This document shows, one piece after another, positions 46,966 to 59,188 of a DNA stretch of 64,000 bases. The number at the start of each line of letters is the position of its first letter. Position 1 is the first letter of the stretch. Made by a program: the position numbers and the translations under genes. The notes beneath the pieces are model-generated. The model searched no databases and was not told where the DNA came from. It saw only the letters and a program-made list of their open reading frames with translations. The stretch comes from Lamellibrachia satsuma (Eukaryota; Annelida; Polychaeta; Sabellida; Siboglinidae), in assembly GCA_033239005.1 (NCBI GenBank), contig BSQZ01000018.1:7223536-7287535 (forward strand), given 5' to 3'.

Positions 46966-48649
46966 GCTGTCTTGGTCAGCCCAGATATAGGCAATCAACT
47001 TCCCAGCTTCAGACAAATCGTAGCCGATTCAACAATAAAATAATAAATGTACTTATATAGCGCCCGATCAATCGAGATTGCTCTTAGGTGCTTTACATAC
47101 ATAGTAATATTTTACAGGCCATAAGTTGCTAAGAGAATAATTATACTAAGAATAATCTACACAAATGCTAAAAAAAAAAAAAATGCTAACAAAATAAAAT
47201 ATTCTGTAACACTACTTTAAATATAATTAGTAATACAAGTAAAAATAAGAAAATTATCATGAAACTACTAACAAAATTAAACACACACACATATATATAT
47301 ATACATACATACTAAAAAAAAAAAAACTACTTTAAATATATTCATTTATACAAGTCAGACTAAGAATATAACCATAAAAACTGTTAATACAATTACATGA
47401 AAAAAAATGTGTGTACACAAAGGTTAAAATTGTATGTACTACATGCAATAAAAAATGTGGAAAAAAATTATTTATAAGTAAAATTAGATGTTTTATGTGT
47501 CTAACTCACAAAGCGCGTGTACAAATTTTAAGTTAATGAGATGAGTGATCACGTGGTTTTGTGACGTCAATGATGATATGGGTTTACATTCAGTCAGTGA
47601 TTTCTATGCAATACTTCAGTATAGTTTTACTCGTGTTACTATAGTGAGCGATGGTGATGTAAATTTTCTAGAATAAAGTGTATAATGTAAAGATTTTGAA
47701 CTAGCGGCTATCATCTTCATTTGGCTCTTTCGGGGCACTTTAGCGATGCCAGTAGCCTGACTTCGAACTTAATTTACTTTTTGACCAAACTATGAAAACG
47801 ACCACATAGCTGTAAAACTTCTCATATATCTACTATATGCACACGTGATGTGGTCAAACATTATTCTTACTTCAAAATAGGCAAAAACTGATCATCTCAT
47901 GTAAAAAATATGAATATATATATATATAAAATTTTACTGGGTGGCGCATCAAACCAACTTGATTTGTACCTCTTGCTGCCCGCATAGTTATTAGATCCAT
48001 TCTCCCGTGAAACTCTGTAAAAACTGATTTTCCTGCTGGGTGTTAATTATATGTCTAATGGCTACACAGTTTAATGTTATTTCTACTGCTTTTTTAAAAG
48101 GTACTAATAGTACACTGTTACTGTTGTAAACTGCTTAATAATAGTAATACTGATTAATGTGCTAATTTGTTTGGAAAACTTATTTATTTTACTAACGGTC
48201 TTTGTTCACTCATGGGTACACGGACACTGTGTAATCTGGCTTGTGAAGCCCCCCACTTTGTACTCCTATCATCTCAAACAAACTTTTAAACAATGGGGGC
48301 TTCAGCAGCCAGCAATGGCAATTCCGGAATTGGATTTGGCAATGTCATGACAATGGTATATATAAAAAATTCAAATCTAAATGGTTCCACAGGATAGAGT
48401 GTCCTATGAAGTTTATAACACTTTTGGAATTTTGTTGTTATCTACATTATTTCCGAAGTTATTCCACTTTTTGATCTCTGAAAATTAGCACTGATGTCTA
48501 TACAATTTGGTTCCATTTCTTGTGACCCGGAATGCTGAGGACTGTATTTCATATTTATGAAAATAGCAATAGTTTTTAATGTATTGAACATATTGATGTG
48601 AAATAAAAGGTATATGACCCAGAAACTAATGTTAATAATATATGACCTT
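46966..48649. other. AT-rich non-coding region with small repeats
   Basis: There are no convincing exons. At 47041-47105 is ACTTATATAGCGCCCGATCA followed by a TTAGGTGCTTTACAT block, resembling a short dispersed repeat common in marine invertebrate genomes. At 47190-47420 two related AT-rich blocks occur around ACTACTTTAAATATA. At 47550-47569 an E-box CACGTG and a full CRE TGACGTCA lie close together. Several A and AT runs occur. Confidence 0.5.
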
Positions 48650-49020
48650 GACATGACCTAATTAGTTGACCTACATTTAACCTTTGACCTATTTATATGG
48701 CGTAATGGCATTATTTGGTTGTAATTAATTAGTAAATGGGTTTATTAAACCTTTATGGTATGGAAATTGTCAATGTATCTGCTTCAATGTCATGTGACTT
48801 GGTAAATCCATATTTTTTATAACCTAATTAAGTGACCTACATTTCACGTTTGACCTATTTACGTGGATTAATGGGCTAATTTAGCCGTTATTTAATAGGT
48901 AATGGGCCTATTTAACTTTTAATGGATGGAAAATATAAATTTATCAACTTGAATACTATGTGACCATGTAATTTTACATTACCTAATTAGTTTACATGCA
49001 TTTCACACTTGACATATTTA
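48650..49020. repeat. Diverged tandem repeat, about 165-bp unit, 2-3 copies
   Basis: The segment CCTAATTAGTTGACCTACAT and the following TTTGACCTATTTA recur at about 48656, 48822 and 48981 with moderate divergence, giving spacings of about 166 and 159 bp. Each unit contains TGACCT half-sites. Confidence 0.7.
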
Positions 49021-50703
49021 CATGAAGTAATAGCATGGTAATAAGTTGGTCCACCCATACAGGGCTAGGTGCATCAAAATAATTTATGTGTTTAGATTAT
49101 ATTACAGTTAATTGTACATATTTCACCATGTATTAATTATGAAAAGGTTACAGCATGTTATTCAAAAGCAACTGTTTATTTCTATATGTACATACGTTTC
49201 TTCAGACAATGTCAATGCTTAACTACGTTCATCATATTTTTTTATTTCTTGCAGGCAAATGCAATTGTGTGTCAATGTTCCACAAGCACACTGTCTCAGC
49301 ATCAAGCTCATGATTTTGTTTATCATGTTAGATGAGTGTATGGCAGTAATGTCCATGTGTAAGAGTATATGGTATCGTAGATGCCAGCATATTTGTGAAA
49401 ACCAGAATTGATCACTTTGATATCGCTCATCGATGGACGATGAATCTATCTCAAATTGTCACTGAAGAAAGGAACAGTTGTCCTGAGATGAAGTCTTATA
49501 TGATGTTGCAATAGTGCATGCAGGTGTTCATCATTCGATTCATTTGTATCGTAACAGCCGATTGTAATCCATATGAATCGCAAACTAGCTGAAGTCTGTA
49601 CACACAAGTTGCTGTTGAATACCTTTACCTGTAACACAAAATACTTTTGAATAATTAAATTAGTAATTATAATATTATATATCAGATATTATCAGATGAT
49701 AAAATTTACAAATATCAAAAGTACATTTTATAACAGTAAATCTTGCACAAACAAAACTGGATATTCTAAAATCTAAGATGTCAAATAATGTGTAAAATAA
49801 AATAACGATAATTAAGAAAATATTCAAGTTGGCATAAATGATCACTGCAAATTAAAATTTACAAAATACAAATGGTGGCAGATATTAAGTATAAAATATG
49901 CATAATCAAATATTAAAGTGAAAAGTATCTGCAGCTTAAAAAAATTATTACTTGGTTTTTAACAGTGAGCACTGGAAGGCGACCGAACATATAGGTATAC
50001 AAATACCAAAAAAATGAATTCATCATAAAGTATTCATTATCAACGCATACCTTAGAAACACTACACAACTCACATCAGTTATTACAATTTACAAATTATA
50101 TAATCAGTAAAAAAGGTATGCAGTAAAACGCAACCAAAAAAAAAACATAATTTCTGACAAGACAAATAGTAAATACTGCTACACAAACTACAAAAATACA
50201 TATGTAACAAATGTTATAAACAGAAACAGTTAATTGTTGAAATGTGGATTGCTCGGATTCTTCGGAAAGATTTCATATTCGCGTATTAAAGATGACGCCA
50301 TCAAATCATCTTGCATTAATTTACCTTTCGTGATGTTTAACAATAAAAATATTGACGGATAGACAAAAATAATACATTTATAATAACTGTTATCAACAAA
50401 ACATGCAATTAGTTAACAGCAGGAATACGGATGTCAACGGATTACGATGCGACGAAGGGTCTTTAAAATATTCGTTCACTCGAAGCCACCGACCGTAGCT
50501 TCCGAACGACAAAACATAACAAATTAGCGCACACCGGGTCATGTTGCCCACGTTTTTCTGAAAAACGGCAGTTGTGCACTGCAATAATATGCACATCATT
50601 TTAAAGCTAAGTAATTATTGTACTGTTCTTTTTATTCCTATAAAATTCTTCTTTATATTATATGTACTTTTTAACAAGTTTAAGCAAAACAAAATTTACT
50701 CAC
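49021..50703. other. AT-rich non-coding region, nothing recognised
   Basis: About 1.7 kb of AT-rich sequence without a recognisable gene, RNA or transposon. It would be the first intron of the NLR gene if the donor at 50703 is its first splice site. Confidence 0.45.
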
Positions 50704-50860
50704 CTTCGTACAGTCACAAAAGCGTCGGAATGAAAAATTTTCCGCGCCCATATGTAAAGACATTCATTGGTCGATATGAAGGTAAACAAACTCGATCACG
50801 TCATTTGCATACCGAGTATTTTGGCTTTTCCCGCGACCATGTGACGCGAGCGTCACGCCT
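50704..50860 (-). promoter_or_regulatory. Candidate promoter and first exon edge, minus strand
   Basis: On the minus strand a perfect octamer ATGCAAAT (50803-50810), an overlapping CRE-like TGACGTGA (50796-50803) and a CCAAT box (50766-50770) precede a CpG-containing stretch that ends in a strong donor, ACGAAG then GTGAGTAA (donor at 50703). The local sequence is less AT-rich than its flanks. It is a plausible core promoter and untranslated first exon about 6 kb upstream of the HEPN exon. No TATA box is placed, and expression is unproven. Confidence 0.35.
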
Positions 50861-51330
50861 TCGTACCAAATGTGGGACACAAAACGACGCTATTTTTGTC
50901 GACAACAAAAAAGTGACGCCATCTAGCGGAACTTGACCCAGGCCCAGCCATTATGTCTTTTTTATTTATGAGCCAAGTCTGCCGCCGGTCAAGTCATAAT
51001 ATAAGTAATTGCCGACATTGGTGCGCCTAATATGACTGATATAAACCCACGACCATAAAAACACACCCGCTTCTGCCCAGAACGAAGGGCCTTTGGTGTA
51101 CAGCATTTACCCACGTAACATGACGTAACCACACGACCGGTATCTTCCAGTTCCACGTAAGCTGTCATCGTTTAATAATTTGTTCGGTATAAATATTATA
51201 ATCCTGGCATATGAACATTTAATATACACTGACCTTAGGGTCTTAGTACACAGTTAACTGAAATTAAATTGTTATTTAGAAGTTAAACCACATAACCAAC
51301 TTACGTGTTTCCGGTTTCGATATACTTTGA
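50861..51330. other. Upstream flank, mixed composition, nothing definite
   Basis: About 470 bp with scattered CpG and two ACGTAA-type blocks (near 51113 and 51123) but no recognised gene or element. It could hold distal promoter elements of the candidate at 50704-50860. Confidence 0.4.
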
Positions 51331-51383
51331 GAGATGCTATTCGAGGATGGCTATTCGCAGAGCAGCTACGGCAAAATGTGTTC

Positions 51384-51690
51384 TTATTCGCAGAGCCGCT
51401 CTGCGAATAACGGCAACATTGATTCTTATTCGCAGAACAGCTCTACGAATTACGGCAAAAGTTATTCTGCGAATTATGGGAGGACTGATTACGGAAAGAG
51501 TTATTCTGCTCTGCGAATTATGTTAAAAATGTCTTATTCGCAGAGCAGCTCTGCGAATAACGTAAACATTAATATAAATTTATTCGCAGAGCAGCCATGC
51601 GAATTACGGCAAAAGTTAGTGTGCGAATTATGAGAGGACTGATTACGGAAATAGTTATTCTTATCCCCAGAGCAGCTTTGCGAAATACAT
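51384..51690. repeat. Cluster of perfect and near-perfect hairpins
   Basis: Two perfect palindromes with 13-base arms and one central base lie at 51384-51410 and 51534-51560, built on TTATTCGCAGAGC and its complement. Degenerate versions occur at about 51344, 51428, 51580 and 51660. They are set in a loosely tandem 100-150 bp arrangement with GAATTACGGCAAAAGTTATT between them. The cluster stops at the (TG)n tract. Confidence 0.9.
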
Positions 51691-51696
51691 TTATTA

Positions 51697-53150
<1,454 letters not shown>

Positions 53151-54093
53151 CTATTGTCTAGGTCTTCGATCCCTCCAAACATTGCCCGCGTGAATGCCCA
53201 GCCAACTGGCCACTGCCCACTGCCCAGTATCCTCCCCCAACCTTCTCATGTCCCTCCTCACGCAGTCCCCCCATCTCAGCTGTGGCCTTCCCCTTTTCCT
53301 ACGTCCTTGATGTTTTCCCACCTCTGCTGTTTTGCTATAGTTTGCTTGCATCCATTCTTACCAAGTGGCCTGCTCATCTCATCCTGCTTCTCACCAATCT
53401 TCCTGTTAGGCTGCATTGCATCCCAACCTCTTTCCTCAGGTCGTTCATCCTTCTTCGGTCCACCATTTTTGTTCTTGTTATTCGACGAACCCAGTTGTTC
53501 TCACAAACTTGCAGCTTCTGTTTTTGTTGTCCTAGCTGTCAATGCCACTGTTTCCAAACCATACAGGCATGCTGGTGTAACACACGTTCTCAGGACTTTC
53601 CCTTTCAGCTTTTTCGATTTTTGTTGTTGTCCAACTTAACTAGCTCCTCAATCTTTCTCCAAGCATTCGCTCCAGCTTGATGTCCGATGTCGCACTTCTG
53701 CCTCTGAATGCCATAATCATTCCTCCAAAGTACACAAAGCCATCCACTTGCTTGATCTCCTTACCATCCAACCTGATGTTCAACTCCTCTCTCTCTGGTG
53801 TCCAACCCACACCATTTCTGTCTTCTCCAGGCTAATTTTCAGTCCGTGCTTCTCGAACACCCCTTCCATTCCTCCAACACTTCTTGTAGTTCTTGTTTGC
53901 TTTTTGCTAATATGGCCAGATCGTCTGCATACATCATTTTCCTGAGAACATCCTTCATGCTGATATTCCTGCTGATTAGTTCCATCACCATGATAAACAG
54001 TATAGGGCTAAGAGCACTTCCTTGCCTCAAACCAATGTTAACCTTTACAGACCAGTCGAGCGATATATCGCTCCACTGCATAGGGGTGGTCAT
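53151..54093 (-). mobile_element. RTE-like LINE fragment, 3' half
   Basis: On the minus strand, 53839-54093 encodes GLRQGSALSPILFIMV and MYADDLAILAKSKQ, the reverse-transcriptase block with the YADD catalytic motif. 53151-53351 encodes KHQGRRKRGRPQLRWGD and RRLGEDTGQWAVASW, the usual C-terminus of RTE-like reverse transcriptases, ending at the stop 53151-53153. The part between is broken by frameshifts. The 3' untranslated part continues into the region shared by both hAT-like copies. 5'-truncated at about 54093. Confidence 0.8.
53151..54093 (-). pseudogene. RTE-like reverse transcriptase, broken
   Basis: Only the region from the YADD motif to the C-terminus remains. The piece between 53352 and 53838 cannot be read in one frame. 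The first open piece ends at about 53839 with a premature stop. Endonuclease and N-terminal polymerase parts are absent. The protein would have carried out target-primed reverse transcription; this copy cannot. Confidence 0.8.
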
Positions 54094-54457
54094 ATGTCGT
54101 CAGGTGCGGTTTTTCTATTGCTCCGTAGAGGGGGATACGGGTATTGAGCAATAGAGGAAAATACTAGGTATTGTCTGTTGTAAATGGCGTCGCGAAATAT
54201 AGCCTCGGTTATCCAGGCTCCGCGCTGTGGCGCCACCGTTTGTCGCACACATTGCATTGGGGTTCCCATTGTGACGGAAATTATGTACGCGCCCAGATTC
54301 TGGGCGCATACATAAGTAGCTCATTAAACTGGATAATGACGCTGATTGGCTGCTGGCACTTCATCCGGTAACGCCTACAGAAATGCAAATGGAGTCGCTA
54401 CGAGTCGCACGTGCTATCGACAGAGCAAGTCGTTCAATTTGGAATTTGCACTGAAAG
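54094..54457. other. Unassigned spacer next to the Gypsy element
   Basis: About 360 bp of mixed composition with no recognisable gene. A short inverted pair around GCGCCCAGATTCTGGGCGC lies at about 54290-54308. The Gypsy target duplication GAAAG occupies 54453-54457. Confidence 0.5.
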
Positions 54458-54634
54458 TGTTATATATTGAATAACTAGTTGTTATGTAGTAGTATTACTA
54501 GATAGCATTTGTCATTTGGTGAAGTCAACACTTTATTTTATGTAAATCGAGACGAACAGACAGACAACAACACGAAAGTCCATCCCACAGAAATCGGTTA
54601 GAGTCTTTGTCAAACAACTGTCACATACACAACA
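54458..54634 (-). repeat. Gypsy LTR, 3' copy (coding sense)
   Basis: 177 bp, TG...CA ends, identical as read to the copy at 58716-58892. It follows the end of the gag-pol frame by 78 bp on the minus strand. Confidence 0.95.
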
Positions 54635-54712
54635 TCCCTTCACACCAGTTAAAACTAACTAAACAACCTACTGTTGTACCAGGGATTATTATGCCCAGAT
54701 GTACAGACAGCT

Positions 54713-57700
54713 TTACAGTGATAATCGCTCCGGAGCTTTGCGCTCTCGCTCGGATCTGCGAACTGCTGGCTGCGGAGCCGGCGAGTTGACGCTGCTACCA
54801 CCAGGTATGGGAGCTGCGTCGTCGGACTCGTCGATCGTGTCGTTTCCACTTTCGCCATATTCGGGCGCTTGTTGAATCGGAGCTGGAGCTGGAGCCGCGA
54901 TGTCGGCTTCTACCGGGTAGTCAGTCGCGCCTGCATGTCGAAGACGCACGTGATTGCGATGGCGCCTCAACTGACGACCGTCGAGCGCCTGCGATGTTAA
55001 CACGTCATTATGCAGCTCCTGCAGGACTGCGTGAATCCACTTTGGCGAGCTTTGCGTATGATTTTTTACGTAAACCGCGTCGCCTGGGCTGAAATGACGC
55101 TTCTTCGACTTCTGATTGTAGTACTCGGTCATCTTTTCCTGCGATTTATGCACTTTTGCGCCGATGTTCGGGTGAACCACGTCCAGGAGCGTTCGTAGCT
55201 GTCGTCCCTTCAGTAACATACTCGGGGAACTTCCTGTCGTACCGTGAGGGGTTACTCGGTAGGTCAGCAAGTAACGAGCCAACCTTGTCTGCATCGACCC
55301 GTCTGTCATCTTTGTTAACCCTCGTTTCACGAGCTGCACTGCGCGTTCAGCGAGCCCGTTCGAGGAGGGGTGATAGGCAGGTGACGTGATGTGCTGAATG
55401 CCGTTTTGCCTCATGAACTGCGTGAACTCTGCGCTGGTGAAACATGTGCCGTTATCAGTGACGATAGTCTCCGGCAGACCATGCTCTGCGAATAACATCC
55501 GCAATTGTTCAATCGTCACTTCTGATGTCGATGAGCGCACGACCATCGCAGAGATCCATTTTGAGTACGCATCCACCGCCACGAGAATCATTCTGTTCTC
55601 TATGGGGCCTGCGTAGTCGAGATGCACCCGTTTCCACGGCTCTTGCGGAAACAGCCACGGTCGCAATGGAGCTCTGGTCGGTTGTCGCGTGTTTTCCTCA
55701 CATTGAGCACACTGTTGCGAAAGCTGTTCCATCTGGAGGTCAATGCCTGGCCACCAAATGTACGAGCGCGCCAGCGCCTTCATTTTCACCACACCGCTGT
55801 GGCTACTGTGTAGTAGTTTCAGCATCGTCGCGCGTCCAGGCTCGGGCACTATGATACGTGCGCCCCGCATCACGCAGCCATCGTGGATGCTCAGTTCGTC
55901 ACGCACCTTGTGGTATTGCGTTGTTGTGATGTCACTCTCTGGCCACCCTGTGAGCAGATAGCGGTGCACCCGAGATAGCACTGGATCGCGTTGAGTCCAA
56001 GTGCGTATGTGAGTGGACGTGACCGGCGAGTCGTTCAAATTCTCGATGGGCTGAACATACTCTGCTGGCGCAGGCGTCTTAGCGGAGTGTGGCGTATGCA
56101 GAGGTAGTCTCGAAAGCGCATCACAGTTGCCGTGCGCGTCACCACTGCGATGACGAATGATGTAGGCATAGCCGGCCAACGTCAGGGCCCAACGCTGAAG
56201 TCGACCCGACGCTTGAGGAGGTATCGGTCGTTGCTCGTTGAACAACCCTATCAGCGGTCGGTGATCGGTGATGAGCACAAACTTCATACCATAGAGGTAT
56301 TGGTGGAACTTTGTCACTCCGAAAACCAAACTCAGTCCTTCCTTGTCTAGTTGCGAGTAGTTGATTTCTGCGGGTGATAAGCTCCTCGATGCGAACGCGA
56401 TCGGCCGCTCCGAACCGTCCTCCATCTGATGCGACAAGACCGCGCCCACCCCGTACGGTGACGCGTCGCAAGCGAGAAGGAGCGGCTTGTCGGGGTCGAA
56501 GTGTACAAGTAGCGAATCTGACTGCAGCAGCTGCTTTGCTGCCTCAAACGCACTAGCTTGTTCGTTCCCCCAGCACCACTTTGTCTCTTTTCTGAGTAGG
56601 ACGTGCAGTGGGGCTAGCGTTGTTGACAGGTTGCGCAGGAACCGCCCGTAGTAGTTGAGCAGACCGAGCCACGAACGCAATTCCTTCACGTTAGTTGGGC
56701 TAGGTGCATCACGAATGGCCCTGACCTTGTCGTCTGTTGGATGTAGGCCATCGCGATCGATCTTGTGCCCCAGGTACACGACTGACTGATTGAAGAACTC
56801 GCACTTATCATTGTTCAATTTCAGTCCTGCCTCGTCCAACCGTCTCAGGACCCAGCGAAGGTTCGCCACGTGTTCCTCTCGAGTTTTCCCGGTAACGAGA
56901 ATGTCGTCCAAGAATATGCACACTCGTGGTATGTCAGCAAGCACACACTCAAGAGCTCTCTGGAATATGGATGGTGCCACCGAAATACCGTACGGCAAGC
57001 GGGTGTATCGAAAGAGTCCTTTGTGGGTGTTGATGGTGACGTACTCGCGGGACCCTTCATCCAATGGCAGTTGAAGGTAGGCATGCCTCAAGTCGAGTTT
57101 ACTGAATGTCTCGCCTCCGGCCAGGCTGGCGTAAAGATCGTTCACCCTGGGTAGCGGATATTTGTCCTCCACTACACTTCTGTTGATCGTCACCTTGTAG
57201 TCTCCGCAGATCCTTATCTGCCCGTTCGCTTTGCAGACTGGAACGATCGGTGCCGCCCATTCCGAAAACTGGACCGGCTCGATTATCCCTTCATGCTGAA
57301 GTCGGTCGAGTTCGTTTTCAACTTTCTCCTTCAGTGCGTAAGGAATGGGTCTGGCCTTGAAGAATCGTGGTATAGCGCCGTTTTTAACATGGATCTTCAC
57401 CTGCACGTCCTTCAGTTTCCCCAGCCCCTCAGAGAACACGCCTGGCACTTCCGCCAAATGTCCGGACTGCACCGGGTCACGTTTGCAGACGTGCATGATT
57501 TCACCCCAGTCGAGCTTCAACTGCGACAGTAAGTTTCTCCCCAGAAGGTTTTTTCGAGTACCCGACACGACAATGATCGGAACGTGTGCCGACTGTTGCT
57601 TGTACTGTGTGACGACATCGATCTGTCCCAGCACCGGAACCGACTGACCGGTATAACTGGTCAAGTTCACATCAGTCGATAGTAGCTTAGGCGGGTGCGA

Positions 57701-58702
57701 CCATAACTCGCGATATGTCGTCTCATTGATGATGGAGACCCCCGCTCCCGTGTCCACCAGCATTTTCACCGATTTACCGTCCATCTGTACGCCTACTTCG
57801 ATAGGTTGATGTGACGTCGGCCCACTGGTGACGTGGTACAGGCTGTAGTCGCTGTACTCGTCTCTCTCGTCAGTCTCGTGTGTAGTGCTCACGAGATGAG
57901 TTTCGCCGTTTTTCTTGCGGCACGCCTCCGCGATATGTCCTCTCTTCTGACAAAAGTGACACGTTGCGTCCTTGAACCTGCACTGTTGCTGTGTGTGGTT
58001 TCCGTTGCAACGGTAACACCGTTTGCGAGTCGCATTTACGGCATTGTCGTTACGCTGGTGCTCCGGGAACTTCTTTTCCAACCTACTTTGATACTTGTGC
58101 ACCACGTCCACCGGCACTGTATTGCTAGTGGAGTCGTGTTTAGGGGCTATCTGCTTAGCCTCGCTGTCCGCCACTTCGTCCGCCAGTGCCATCTGCATTG
58201 CTTGTTCGAACGACCTCTCTTCGCTCAGTAGTTTGCGTTGAGTGCTGCTACTTCTTATTCCGCACACTAGTTGATCTCGCAATGCCTCACTCAGAAATTC
58301 TTCGAAATTGCAAGTGGATGCTAGTCTCCGGAGTTCTGCAGCAAATGTAGCAATGGCCTCACCGTCTTTCTGGGTTCGTTGATGAAATTTGAACCTCTCA
58401 GCCACTATAAGACGACGTGGCGTCAGGTGACTTTTAAGTCTCGCAGTTATCTCATCGAACGACAGATCTACCGGTCTTTGCGGACTGACTAGGCTTTTCA
58501 GAAGTAGGTACGTTTCGGGGCCTACCAGAGTCAGTAGAGTGGCTACCTTCTTTTTCTCTGCGGCCAACTGCACAACTTCGTCGGCGCCGGCGATTCCCAC
58601 CGCCGCAACATCGTTCGCGACCAAGTACATTTCGAGCCGCTCCAAATATGCTTCCAGGTCACTACTACCGTCGTACGGCTCAATTCGGCCAATGTTCGCC
58701 AT
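54713..58702 (-). CDS. Gypsy gag-pol polyprotein, 1329 codons, intact
   Basis: A single frame from ATG 58702 to TAA 54713. In order: a gag region (residues 1-225) with RFKFHQRTQKDGEAIATFA; two CCHC zinc knuckles (about 229-261); an aspartic protease with VDTGAGVSII (about 316-325); a reverse transcriptase with LRHAYLQLPLDE and FLDDILVTG (near 590); RNase H with LLLACDASPYGVGAVLS and ITDHRPL; an integrase with the HHCC zinc region, then DYAGPIE, VTDNGTCF and SSNGLAERAV giving the D,D,E triad; and a basic C-terminus. No stop or frameshift is seen. The products package, copy and integrate the element. The close ATG and primer site leave almost no leader. It could still be active, which the sequence alone cannot show. 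Confidence 0.95.
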   Translation of the reverse strand: MANIGRIEPYDGSSDLEAYLERLEMYLVANDVAAVGIAGADEVVQLAAEKKKVATLLTLVGPETYLLLKSLVSPQRPVDLSFDEITARLKSHLTPRRLIVAERFKFHQRTQKDGEAIATFAAELRRLASTCNFEEFLSEALRDQLVCGIRSSSTQRKLLSEERSFEQAMQMALADEVADSEAKQIAPKHDSTSNTVPVDVVHKYQSRLEKKFPEHQRNDNAVNATRKRCYRCNGNHTQQQCRFKDATCHFCQKRGHIAEACRKKNGETHLVSTTHETDERDEYSDYSLYHVTSGPTSHQPIEVGVQMDGKSVKMLVDTGAGVSIINETTYRELWSHPPKLLSTDVNLTSYTGQSVPVLGQIDVVTQYKQQSAHVPIIVVSGTRKNLLGRNLLSQLKLDWGEIMHVCKRDPVQSGHLAEVPGVFSEGLGKLKDVQVKIHVKNGAIPRFFKARPIPYALKEKVENELDRLQHEGIIEPVQFSEWAAPIVPVCKANGQIRICGDYKVTINRSVVEDKYPLPRVNDLYASLAGGETFSKLDLRHAYLQLPLDEGSREYVTINTHKGLFRYTRLPYGISVAPSIFQRALECVLADIPRVCIFLDDILVTGKTREEHVANLRWVLRRLDEAGLKLNNDKCEFFNQSVVYLGHKIDRDGLHPTDDKVRAIRDAPSPTNVKELRSWLGLLNYYGRFLRNLSTTLAPLHVLLRKETKWCWGNEQASAFEAAKQLLQSDSLLVHFDPDKPLLLACDASPYGVGAVLSHQMEDGSERPIAFASRSLSPAEINYSQLDKEGLSLVFGVTKFHQYLYGMKFVLITDHRPLIGLFNEQRPIPPQASGRLQRWALTLAGYAYIIRHRSGDAHGNCDALSRLPLHTPHSAKTPAPAEYVQPIENLNDSPVTSTHIRTWTQRDPVLSRVHRYLLTGWPESDITTTQYHKVRDELSIHDGCVMRGARIIVPEPGRATMLKLLHSSHSGVVKMKALARSYIWWPGIDLQMEQLSQQCAQCEENTRQPTRAPLRPWLFPQEPWKRVHLDYAGPIENRMILVAVDAYSKWISAMVVRSSTSEVTIEQLRMLFAEHGLPETIVTDNGTCFTSAEFTQFMRQNGIQHITSPAYHPSSNGLAERAVQLVKRGLTKMTDGSMQTRLARYLLTYRVTPHGTTGSSPSMLLKGRQLRTLLDVVHPNIGAKVHKSQEKMTEYYNQKSKKRHFSPGDAVYVKNHTQSSPKWIHAVLQELHNDVLTSQALDGRQLRRHRNHVRLRHAGATDYPVEADIAAPAPAPIQQAPEYGESGNDTIDESDDAAPIPGGSSVNSPAPQPAVRRSERERKAPERLSL

Positions 58703-58715
58703 TCTCGTCGCCAGT

Positions 58716-58892
58716 TGTTATATATTGAATAACTAGTTGTTATGTAGTAGTATTACTAGATAGCATTTGTCATTTGGTGAAGTCAACACTTTATTTTATG
58801 TAAATCGAGACGAACAGACAGACAACAACACGAAAGTCCATCCCACAGAAATCGGTTAGAGTCTTTGTCAAACAACTGTCACATACACAACA
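58716..58892 (-). repeat. Gypsy LTR, 5' copy (coding sense)
   Basis: 177 bp, identical as read to the other LTR. On the minus strand it precedes the tRNA primer-binding site at about 58713-58700. Its outer edge abuts GAAAG and, 25 bp further, the 3' tail of LINE A. Confidence 0.95.
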
Positions 58893-59188
58893 GAAAGAAA
58901 AACAGTTTGCCTGCATCCAGAAGATAAGATAAGAGATAAGATAAGATACGTTTTATTACCAAGTAGCAAGTACAAGGAATTCGTAGTGTTGTGGCGTTAG
59001 CACAAACATACACTCGTGCACCCAATAACACACGGAACTAAACATTACATATCCCAATCGTAATACTAAAAACAGTTGAAAACAAACGAGAGTAATATAA
59101 TAGATTGCAAGATTGAAAAATTGAAAAGATAAAAAAAAATTTTTTATTAAAAACGCGACACTGCAACTACCTGCCAGAGGCAAGACAT

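Larger units (their letters stand above)
54458..58892 (-). mobile_element. Complete Ty3/Gypsy LTR retrotransposon
   Basis: Two 177-bp LTRs (54458-54634 and 58716-58892) start TGTTATATATTG and end ACACAACA on the plus strand and appear identical. GAAAG flanks both outer edges (54453-54457, 58893-58897) as a 5-bp target duplication. On the minus strand the 5' LTR is followed by TGGCGACGAGAATGG, a primer-binding site like those complementary to tRNA-Ser 3' ends, and the gag-pol frame starts within it. Compact LTRs, one frame and this primer site suggest the Mag/SURL side of Gypsy (inference). It is apparently recent and complete. Confidence 0.95.
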
